The notes under the pieces: model-generated
The model's database searches: none
The model's input: only the letters and a program-made list of their open reading frames with translations
What the model was told of the DNA's origin: nothing
Made by a program: the position numbers and the translations under genes
Part shown: positions 24,233 through 31,761 of the stretch, piece after piece
Layout of the letters: each line of letters starts with the position of its first letter
Position numbering within the stretch: the stretch's first letter is position 1
Assembly: GCF_040225985.1 (NCBI RefSeq)
Contig: NZ_JBBPEU010000010.1
Location: 62,001-126,000, forward strand
DNA: 64,000 bases
Source of the DNA: Shimia sp040225985
GTDB lineage: Bacteria > Pseudomonadota > Alphaproteobacteria > Rhodobacterales > Rhodobacteraceae
Direction of reading: 5' to 3'

Positions 24233-25128
24233 GCACCATGCAGCCATGGCGCCTGATGGCGATCCTGTGCCTTTTGGGCGCGGGCTGGGGCATGACACAG
24301 CCGCTGACCAAGATTGCCGTCAGCGAAGGCTATGAACCCCTGGGCTTGATCTTCTGGCAGTTGGCCATCGGGGCGGTGGTGCTGGGGGTGTTTCGCGCCT
24401 TTCGCGGCAAGCCGCTGGCGCTGCCGCGCGGGCTTTGGTGGTTTTTCCTGATGATCGCGCTTCTGGGTACGATCCTGCCCAACAGTTTTTCCTACCGGGC
24501 CGCGGCGCATCTGCCTGCGGGTGTGATGTCGGTCATCATCTCGCTGGTGCCGATCTTTGCCTTTCCGGTGGCGCTTTTGTTGCGGACGGACCGGTTTGGC
24601 TGGCTAAGATTCTGTGGTCTTCTCATGGGGTTGGCGGGCGTTGTTGTTTTGGCGGGACCCGACAGTCTACCGGATCCGGCCATGGTCTGGTGGGTGCCGG
24701 TGGCCCTTGTGGCGCCGCTTTGCTACGGGATCGAGGGCAATGTCGTGGCGCGTTGGGGCATGCACGAGTTGGGGCCGGGACACGTGTTGTTCGGGGCTTC
24801 GGCGCTTGGGGCCATCGTGGCGCTGCCGTTGGCGGTGATGTCGGGCCAATTCATCGACCCGCGCACCACATGGAATGCGCCGGAATACGCCCTGATCCTG
24901 TCCTCGCTGATCCATGTGAGCGTTTATACCGGATATGTCTGGCTTGTGTCGCAGGCCGGGGCGGTGTTTGCTGCGCAGGTGGCTTATATCGTCACGGGGG
25001 CTGGCGTGATCTGGTCCATGATCCTCTTGGGCGAGCGGTATTCGCTCTGGGTCTGGGGGGCGATGATGCTGATCCTTGCGGGGATGGCGCTTGTGCAGCC
25101 GCGTCAAAAAGCGTCTATTGCTCAATAG
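24229..25128 (+). CDS. DMT-superfamily (EamA) transporter
   Basis: 299 residues with ten hydrophobic helices in two EamA repeats: the first opens with LLGAGWGMTQPLTKIA and ends AAHLPAGVMSVIISLVPIFAFPVAL, the second ends GAVFAAQVAYIVTGAGVIWSMILLGERYSLW. Probably an exporter of metabolites or amino acids. ATGA overlap with the phosphoesterase gene indicates co-translation. Confidence 0.9.
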   Translation: MSTMQPWRLMAILCLLGAGWGMTQPLTKIAVSEGYEPLGLIFWQLAIGAVVLGVFRAFRGKPLALPRGLWWFFLMIALLGTILPNSFSYRAAAHLPAGVMSVIISLVPIFAFPVALLLRTDRFGWLRFCGLLMGLAGVVVLAGPDSLPDPAMVWWVPVALVAPLCYGIEGNVVARWGMHELGPGHVLFGASALGAIVALPLAVMSGQFIDPRTTWNAPEYALILSSLIHVSVYTGYVWLVSQAGAVFAAQVAYIVTGAGVIWSMILLGERYSLWVWGAMMLILAGMALVQPRQKASIAQ

Positions 25129-25172
25129 GTCAGCTTCGGACAAGGTGAGCCAAAGCGATATTCGGAACCTAC

Positions 25173-26951
25173 ATGGATTTCTTTACCTTTTCCCAGACAA
25201 CCCAAGCCGTTCTGACACTGGCCACGGTCGGCGTGATGTTCGTGCTGTTCCTGCGCGAAAGCTTTCCGACCGAGGTGGTTGCCATTGCCGGTGTCGCAAC
25301 CCTGCTTGTGCTGGGGGTGTTGCCGTATGATGCGGGGCTGAAGGTGCTTGCCAACCCGGCGCCATGGACCATTGCCGCCATGTTTATCGTGATGGGGGCG
25401 CTGGTCCGTACCGGCGCGCTCAGTGCCTTTACCCATATGGCCGACAAACAGGCACAGACGAACCCGAAACTGGCGATTGCCATGCTGATGGCGTTCGTCA
25501 TCGTGGCCTCGGCGGTGGTGTCGAACACGCCGGTTGTGGTGGTCATGATCCCGGTGTTCATCCAACTGGCCCGCACGTTGGGTGTGTCGTCCTCCAAGTT
25601 GCTGATTCCGCTGAGTTATGCGGCGATCCTCGGCGGGACGTTGACCCTGATCGGAACATCGACCAACCTGCTGGTCGACGGTGTTGCGCGGGCACAGGGC
25701 ATGGCCCCCTTCACCATTTTCGAAGTCACGCCTCTTGGTATTGTCCTTGTGATCTGGGGTATGATTTACCTGCGCTTTCTTGGGCCGCGCCTGTTGCCGG
25801 ACCGGGACAGCATGGCAAATCTCCTGTCCGACAAATCAAAGATGAAGTTTTTCACCGAGGCCGTCATTCCCCCCGACTCCAACCTGATCGGCCGCGAGGT
25901 TCTGAGCGTGCAACTGTTCAAACGGCAGGGCGTGCGCCTGATCGACGTGGTGCGTGGTGATGAGTCTCTGCGGCGCAATCTTGAAGGTGTCGTGCTGGAG
26001 GTGGGTGACCGCGTGGTGCTGCGGACACGCATGACCGAGCTTTTGTCGCTGCAGCGGGACAAGTCGCTCAAGCGCGTGGACCAGGTTTCCGCGGTCGAGA
26101 CCACCACAGTCGAGGTGCTGATCACGCCGGGCTGTAAAATGGTGGGGCGGCGTCTTGGCTCGATGCGGCTGCGGCGCCGGTTCGGGGTCTATCCGCTGGC
26201 CGTGCATCGCCGGAACCAGAATATCGGCCGCCAGCTGGACGAACTGGTTGTGCGGGTCGGGGACACGCTGTTGCTGGAAGGGGCACCAGCAGACATCCAG
26301 AGGCTGGCTCAGGAAATGGACATGGTGGACGTGTCGCAACCGTCCGAACGTGAATTCCGCCGCAGCCATGCGCCCATAGCCCTTGCCGCGCTAGCGGGCA
26401 TTGTCATTCTTGCGGGGTTCGGTCTGGCCCCGATTTTCGCGCTGTCGCTTCTGGCTGTCGCCATCGTTCTGGTGACGCGCTGCATCGACGCCGACGAGGC
26501 GTTTTCTTTCGTGGACGGGCGTCTTCTGGCGTTGATTTTCTCGATGCTGGCTATTGGGGTGGCATTGGAGAGCTCGGGCGCGGTGACCCTGATTGTCGAG
26601 GCGGTCGCACCCTATCTCGGGATGTTGCCGCCCTTCCTTGTCGTCTGGGCGATTTACCTGCTGACTTCGGTCCTGACGGAAATGGTGTCAAACAATGCCG
26701 TCGCCGTGGTCGTAACCCCGATTGCGATTGGTCTTGCCGCCCATATGGGCATCGATGCGCGCCCGCTTGTCGTGGCGGTCATGGTGGCGGCCTCGGCGTC
26801 CTTCGCGACGCCCATCGGATACCAGACCAACATGCTGGTTTACGGTCCGGGCGGGTACAAATTCACCGATTTCATGCGCGTCGGCATTCCGCTGAACCTG
26901 TCGATTGGCCTGCTGGCGTCTTTTGTCATTCCGTTCATCTGGCCGCTATAA
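25173..26951 (+). CDS. SLC13-family permease with two TrkA-C domains
   Basis: 592 residues. Two half-transporters flank a cytoplasmic insert. First half: ASAVVSNTPVVVVMIPVF and GTLTLIGTSTNLLVDG carry the SNT motif of DASS/SLC13 symporters. Insert (about 215-385): two RCK_C regulatory domains (IPPDSNLIGREVLSVQ ... LRTR and ITPGCKMVGRRLGSM ... LLLEGAP). Second half: EMVSNNAVAVVVTP and SFATPIGYQTNMLVYGPGGYKF. Probably a sodium-coupled sulfate or dicarboxylate importer with nucleotide or ion control via the TrkA-C domains. Confidence 0.9.
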   Translation: MDFFTFSQTTQAVLTLATVGVMFVLFLRESFPTEVVAIAGVATLLVLGVLPYDAGLKVLANPAPWTIAAMFIVMGALVRTGALSAFTHMADKQAQTNPKLAIAMLMAFVIVASAVVSNTPVVVVMIPVFIQLARTLGVSSSKLLIPLSYAAILGGTLTLIGTSTNLLVDGVARAQGMAPFTIFEVTPLGIVLVIWGMIYLRFLGPRLLPDRDSMANLLSDKSKMKFFTEAVIPPDSNLIGREVLSVQLFKRQGVRLIDVVRGDESLRRNLEGVVLEVGDRVVLRTRMTELLSLQRDKSLKRVDQVSAVETTTVEVLITPGCKMVGRRLGSMRLRRRFGVYPLAVHRRNQNIGRQLDELVVRVGDTLLLEGAPADIQRLAQEMDMVDVSQPSEREFRRSHAPIALAALAGIVILAGFGLAPIFALSLLAVAIVLVTRCIDADEAFSFVDGRLLALIFSMLAIGVALESSGAVTLIVEAVAPYLGMLPPFLVVWAIYLLTSVLTEMVSNNAVAVVVTPIAIGLAAHMGIDARPLVVAVMVAASASFATPIGYQTNMLVYGPGGYKFTDFMRVGIPLNLSIGLLASFVIPFIWPL

Positions 26952-27002
26952 TTCGGGTTTAGGATATCCGCCTGACTTCTGTATGCTGTTTCCAGGAAAT
27001 AA

Positions 27003-28463
27003 ATGGAAAAAGCATTGGCTTTGGCTGACATCTCACAAAAAGTCCGGGACTACTTCTCGGTTCGTCCCGACGGCTTGAGCGATCAAGAAATGCGAATGCA
27101 CGTCATGGGGCGTGTCGGCTATCCATCGGCATTTCTGGTGCATCTAGGATTTGTTTTCATATTTTATGCGCTCGGGCACATGCCTATGTTTCTGTTCAAC
27201 CTCGCCAGCGTGGTGATTTGGGGCTGGGCGGTTTGGATAGTCTGCGTGCAGAACCGTTTCAGCGTTGTGGCTTACATTCTTGCTGTCTTGATTGAGATTC
27301 CGTTGCACGGGGTGGTCGCGACACTTTACTTTGGCGTCGAGCCAGCGTTCTTTTTCTACATCGTGAACTCCGTCCTAATGGCGGTGATAATGCCTTTTGC
27401 ACCGCGCCCTGCACGTGCGGCCATTGCCGCGCTCTTCGTCGTTGCTCTGGCTCTATCCGGGGCTTGGACGTTGCAAAATGGACCACTCACACCGATGGGA
27501 CCGCGCTTTGACACGCTGTTTTTTGCTTTCAATTCAGTTTGCTTGCCGTTCCTGATGGCGACAATGATTGGGCTTTTTGAGTGGGCTGCAACGACCGCCG
27601 AGAAAGGTCTGATGGAGTCTCGGTTTCGCGTCGAAATGGCAAACCAATCACTCGAAAATGTCTCCCGTCAATTGGCCAAGTACATCTCTCCACAACTGTA
27701 TCAGGCGATTTTGAGGGGGGATCAGGAGGTGCGTGTCGAAAGCAAACGCAAGAAGCTCACGGTGTTTTTCTCCGACATCGTGGGTTTCACGGAAACCACC
27801 GACCAAATGCAGTCCGAGGAGCTCACCGACCTATTGAACGAATACCTCACGGAAATGAGCCGCATTGCGCAGGAACACGGTGCAAATCTTGACAAGTTCA
27901 TCGGCGATGCCATCGTGCTCTACTTTGGCGACCCTGACACATTGGGAGTCAAGCAGGATGCTCTTCAGGCTGTACGCATGGCCATCGCCATGCAGCGCCG
28001 CATGTACGAACTGCGGCAGCGCTGGCTTGATCAGGGGCTCGAGCGCCCCTTTGAAATGCGCATCGGCATAAATACCGGGTATTGCACGGTTGGCAATTTC
28101 GGGTCCGAGGACAGGATGGACTACACGATTATCGGCGGCGAGGTGAACCTTGCGGCACGGCTGGAAAGCGCCGCAGAGACGGGAGGCATTCTATTGGCGC
28201 ACGAAACCTGGTCCCTTGTGCGAGACACGGTGCTGGCCGAACCTGTGGGCGAGATTTCGGTCAAGGGGTTTGCCAAACCGGTCAGGACCTACCGCGTGGC
28301 GGGTCTTTATGACGGTCTGGCAGAGAAGGGGCAAATTATCCATCATAGCGATGATGCAATCTCGCTGACGATCAACCGTGCGCTTCTGAAAGACGGAAAG
28401 CGGCAAGAGATTGTCGCGCTCCTGAGATCCGCGTTGAAGGATCTAAGCGCCGGGAAAGGGTAA
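27003..28463 (+). CDS. Membrane-bound class III adenylate/guanylate cyclase
   Basis: 486 residues. About six N-terminal helices (residues 35-205), a short linker ANQSLENVSRQLAKYISPQLYQAI, then a class III catalytic domain: TVFFSDIVGFTETT with the first metal Asp, NLDKFIGDAIVLYFGD with the purine-selecting Lys and second metal Asp, NTGYCTVGNFGSEDRMDYTIIGGEVNLAARLESAAE with the transition-state Asn and Arg. The enzyme looks active. Base composition is visibly poorer in G+C than the flanking genes, at least in the N-terminal half. Confidence 0.9.
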   Translation: MEKALALADISQKVRDYFSVRPDGLSDQEMRMHVMGRVGYPSAFLVHLGFVFIFYALGHMPMFLFNLASVVIWGWAVWIVCVQNRFSVVAYILAVLIEIPLHGVVATLYFGVEPAFFFYIVNSVLMAVIMPFAPRPARAAIAALFVVALALSGAWTLQNGPLTPMGPRFDTLFFAFNSVCLPFLMATMIGLFEWAATTAEKGLMESRFRVEMANQSLENVSRQLAKYISPQLYQAILRGDQEVRVESKRKKLTVFFSDIVGFTETTDQMQSEELTDLLNEYLTEMSRIAQEHGANLDKFIGDAIVLYFGDPDTLGVKQDALQAVRMAIAMQRRMYELRQRWLDQGLERPFEMRIGINTGYCTVGNFGSEDRMDYTIIGGEVNLAARLESAAETGGILLAHETWSLVRDTVLAEPVGEISVKGFAKPVRTYRVAGLYDGLAEKGQIIHHSDDAISLTINRALLKDGKRQEIVALLRSALKDLSAGKG

Positions 28464-28553
28464 GCGGAAGGAGATTAGGTTCGAGCCGAAGGTTTTGCGC
28501 GCAGTCCAAGGGCTTCCGAAATGCCGCGTGACCCGGCAATTTCTGCACTGCAG

Positions 28554-28597
28554 TACCGACGCGATGCCGACGTAATACCGACGTGATACCGAAGGCA
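28554..28597. repeat. Four 11-bp tandem units TACCGACGYRA
   Basis: Consecutive units TACCGACGCGA, TGCCGACGTAA, TACCGACGTGA and the decayed TACCGAAGGCA. They lie between the convergent cyclase and lpd genes. The last unit also forms one arm of a hairpin (ATACC-AAG / CTT-GGTAT) reaching 28613. Confidence 0.75.
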
Positions 28598-28644
28598 CTT
28601 TTGGCTTGGTATCAGAGACTTAATGATCGTTATTCAAGTGCTTC

Positions 28645-28670
28645 GCGCCGCCCTTGAGTGAGGGCGGCGC
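28645..28670. terminator. Strong hairpin between convergent cyclase and lpd genes
   Basis: GCGCCGCCCT / AGGGCGGCGC, 10 bp perfect, loop TGAGTG, 7 bp beyond the lpd stop. No clear U-tract on either strand, so it may act as a 3' stabiliser as much as a terminator. Confidence 0.6.
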
Positions 28671-28677
28671 GCTGCGT

Positions 28678-30405
28678 TTACTTTTTCTTCTTCGGCGGCA
28701 TCAGGTCGGTGATGGTGCCTTCGAACATCTCTGCGGCGAAGTTCACCGTTTCGCTGAGCGTGGGGTGCGGGTGGATGGTGTGACCAAGGTCCACCGCGTC
28801 CGATCCCATTTCAATGGCCAGCGCCACCTCGGCAATCAGGTCGCCCGCGTTGGGGCCAACAATACCTGCACCGATCACGCGCTCATGTTCGTCAAACAGC
28901 ACCTTGGTAATACCTTCCGAACGCGCGATCGACAGCGCGCGGCCCGAAGCGGCCCATGGGAACGATCCCTTGCCCAGTTTGATACCTTCGGCCTTGGCCT
29001 GCGTTTCGGTGACGCCCACCCATGCAACCTCGGGGTCTGTATAAGCCACCGACGGGATCACGCGCGCGTCAAAGAAGCGCTTGTGCCCTGCGCAGACCTC
29101 TGCTGCGACCTTGCCCTCGTGCACGGCCTTGTGGGCCAGCATCGGCTGGCCAACCACGTCGCCGATGGCGAAAATGTGAGGCACGCCAGTGCGTTGCTGA
29201 TTGTCGACCGCGATAAAGCCACGCTCGTCTACGGCCACGCCAGCTGCGGCGGCGTTGATCTTGGCGCCATTCGGGCGACGGCCCACCGCGACGAGCAGCT
29301 TGTCGAATGTATCTACCTTTTCGCCATCGGGGCCTTCCATGGTCACTTTCAGACCTGCGTCGGTGGCCTCAACGCCCGTGACCTTGGTCTTGGTCAGGAT
29401 CGCCTCGTAGCGGCCCTTGATACGGTTGTGCAGCGGCTTGACGATGTCCTTGTCCGCACCGGGGATGATCTGGTCCATGAACTCGACGATGGTCACGTTC
29501 GACCCCAGCGCGTCATAGACACAGGCCATTTCCAGACCGATGATGCCACCACCCAGCACGAGCAGACGCTCGGGGATGTCCTGCAGTTCCAGCGCACCGG
29601 TCGAGTCGATCACACGCGGGTCGTCATGCGGGATGAAGGGCAGGGTGACAGGCTCGGACCCGGCAGCAATGATACACTGGTCAAAGCTGACGGTGCTCTT
29701 GGCGCCGTCATTGTCGACCTCGATCATATTGGGGCCGGTGAAGGTGCCATACCCGTTCACGACCTGCACTTTGCGCGCCTTGGCCAATCCAGCCAGACCG
29801 CCGGTCAACTGGTTGATCACACTCTCTTTCCAACCGCGCAGCGCGTCGATATCGACCTCTGGCTTGGCAAAGGTGATGCCGTGATGGGCCATGTCTTCGG
29901 CCTCGGTCATGACCTTGGCGGCATGCAGCAGTGCCTTGGACGGGATACAGCCAACGTTAAGGCACACCCCGCCGAGCGAGGCGTCTTTCTCGATCAGCAC
30001 AACCTTCTTACCAAGATCGGCAGCACGGAATGCTGCCGTGTAGCCGCCGGGGCCGGAGCCCAGCACGACGACCTCGGCATGCACGTCACCCGCACCTGTT
30101 GCGGTGCCGGTCGCGGCAACGGCCTGCGGTGCGGCGGGGGCGGCAGGGGCCTCGGCCTTGGGGGCCTCTGCGGCTGCGGCGCCTTCAAAGATCATGATGA
30201 CGCTGCCTTCCGAGACGGTGTCACCTTCGGCCACCTTGATCTCTTTCACCACGCCAGCGGCGGGCGAAGGCACTTCCATCGTGGCCTTGTCGCTTTCCAG
30301 CTCAATCAGCGGGTCTTCGGCGGCTATAGTGTCGCCGACCGAGACAAGGATGCTGACCACGGGAACATCGGAAAAATCACCGATATCAGGGACTTGAATT
30401 TCCAT
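28678..30405 (-). CDS. lpdA: Dihydrolipoyl dehydrogenase (E3) with N-terminal lipoyl domain
   Basis: 575 residues. Residues 1-80 form a lipoyl domain (ELESDKATMEVPSP with the lipoylated Lys), then an Ala/Pro linker, then the FAD/NAD disulfide reductase: VVLGSGPGGYTAAFRAADLGKKVVLIE, redox pair GGVCLNVGCIPSKALLH, NAD site LVLGGGIIGLEMA, FAD motif HIFAIGDVVGQPMLAHKA and the catalytic HPHPTLSE. It reoxidises the dihydrolipoyl groups of the pyruvate dehydrogenase complex. AGGGAGAAC precedes the ATG at 30405. Third gene of aceE-aceF-lpd. Confidence 0.96.
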   Translation of the reverse strand: MEIQVPDIGDFSDVPVVSILVSVGDTIAAEDPLIELESDKATMEVPSPAAGVVKEIKVAEGDTVSEGSVIMIFEGAAAAEAPKAEAPAAPAAPQAVAATGTATGAGDVHAEVVVLGSGPGGYTAAFRAADLGKKVVLIEKDASLGGVCLNVGCIPSKALLHAAKVMTEAEDMAHHGITFAKPEVDIDALRGWKESVINQLTGGLAGLAKARKVQVVNGYGTFTGPNMIEVDNDGAKSTVSFDQCIIAAGSEPVTLPFIPHDDPRVIDSTGALELQDIPERLLVLGGGIIGLEMACVYDALGSNVTIVEFMDQIIPGADKDIVKPLHNRIKGRYEAILTKTKVTGVEATDAGLKVTMEGPDGEKVDTFDKLLVAVGRRPNGAKINAAAAGVAVDERGFIAVDNQQRTGVPHIFAIGDVVGQPMLAHKAVHEGKVAAEVCAGHKRFFDARVIPSVAYTDPEVAWVGVTETQAKAEGIKLGKGSFPWAASGRALSIARSEGITKVLFDEHERVIGAGIVGPNAGDLIAEVALAIEMGSDAVDLGHTIHPHPTLSETVNFAAEMFEGTITDLMPPKKKK

Positions 30406-30419
30406 TTTAATGTTCTCCC

Positions 30420-31676
30420 TTACCACATCAGCTTGCGCATGTCGCCAAGCAGGGTCTTGAGCGTCACGCAGAAGCGTGCGGCCAGAGCCCCGTCGATGGC
30501 GCGGTGATCATAGGACAGCGACAAGGGCTGCATCAGGCGCGGCACGAACTCTTCGCCGTTCCAGACCGGCGCCATTTTGCTGCGCGTCAGGCCAAGGATG
30601 GCCACTTCGGGCGCGTTCACGATGGGCGTGAACGAGGTGCCGCCAATGCCGCCCAGCGACGAGATGGTGAAGGTCGCACCGGACATATCCGCCGCCTTCA
30701 GCTCGCCTGCGCGCGCTTTGCCCGACAACTCCATGAGATCCTTGGAAATCTCGACCAGACCTTTGCGGTCGGCATCCTTGATCACCGGCACCACGAGGCC
30801 ATTGGGCGTGTCCGCCGCAAAGCCGATATTGTAGTAGTCCTTCTTGATCAGCTTGTCGCCATCCGGGTGGATCGACGAGTTTACTTCCCAGTGCTGTTTC
30901 AGCGCCGAAACGCTGGCCTTGATGACAAAGCTCAGAAGCGTCACGCGATAGCCGTCTTCCTTGGCCAGCGTGTCCATTTCCTTGCGGTACTTGTCCAGAT
31001 CGGTGATGTCGGCTTCGTCATTGTGGGTAACATGCGGCACGTTCAGCCACGAGCGATGCAGGGCTGGGCCGCTGATCTTCTTGATGCGGGGCATCTCGAC
31101 GTCTTCGACAGGGCCGAATTTCGAGAAATCCACCACCGGGATCGGCGGGATGCCCATGCCGCCCTGCGCTGCGCCACCAGCCGCCGGGGCTGCAGCGGTC
31201 GAGGATTTGAGGTACGCGGTGACGTCTTCGCGCAGGATGCGCCCCTTGCGGCCCGAGCCGTTCACCGATGCCAGATCAATGTCCAGCTGGCGGGCAAAGG
31301 CGCGCACGGAGGGCGACGCATGAGCTTTGCCAAACCCGGCATCGGTCACAACCGGCGCGGCCGGTGCCGCAGCAGGTGCTGCAGGGGCAGGGGCTGCCGC
31401 AGGGGCTTCGGCGGGTTTCTCTGCCAGGGCCTCAGAGGCGCCTTCGCCTTCGAGGATCAGGATCAAAGAGCCTTCGGACACGGTGTCGCCTTCGCTGACC
31501 TTGATCTCGACCACCTTACCGGCGGCAGAGGACGGCACTTCCATCGTGGCTTTGTCGCTTTCCAGCTCAACAATCGGGTCTTCGACGGCAATCACGTCGC
31601 CCTCGCTGACCAGAACGGTCACAACCGGCACATCCGAGAAATCGCCGATATCGGGAACTTTCACTTCAACAGTCAT
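30420..31676 (-). CDS. aceF: Pyruvate dehydrogenase E2, dihydrolipoyllysine acetyltransferase
   Basis: 418 residues. One lipoyl domain (ELESDKATMEVPSSAAG), an Ala/Pro linker, a peripheral subunit-binding domain (ASPSVRAFARQLDIDLASVNGSGRKGRILREDV), a second linker, and the acetyltransferase core ending with SLSYDHRAIDGALAARF, which bears the catalytic His and Asp. It transfers acetyl from lipoyl to CoA. Only one lipoyl domain is on E2; the second one of the complex is on E3. Confidence 0.96.
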   Translation of the reverse strand: MTVEVKVPDIGDFSDVPVVTVLVSEGDVIAVEDPIVELESDKATMEVPSSAAGKVVEIKVSEGDTVSEGSLILILEGEGASEALAEKPAEAPAAAPAPAAPAAAPAAPVVTDAGFGKAHASPSVRAFARQLDIDLASVNGSGRKGRILREDVTAYLKSSTAAAPAAGGAAQGGMGIPPIPVVDFSKFGPVEDVEMPRIKKISGPALHRSWLNVPHVTHNDEADITDLDKYRKEMDTLAKEDGYRVTLLSFVIKASVSALKQHWEVNSSIHPDGDKLIKKDYYNIGFAADTPNGLVVPVIKDADRKGLVEISKDLMELSGKARAGELKAADMSGATFTISSLGGIGGTSFTPIVNAPEVAILGLTRSKMAPVWNGEEFVPRLMQPLSLSYDHRAIDGALAARFCVTLKTLLGDMRKLMW

Positions 31677-31761
31677 TGTAATGTCTCCTCATTCTTGTTG
31701 GGCGCTTGCCTTAACCGCAAAACCGGTTTCCACTTTTGCTCGGCAAGCGTCCTGTTCCCGA

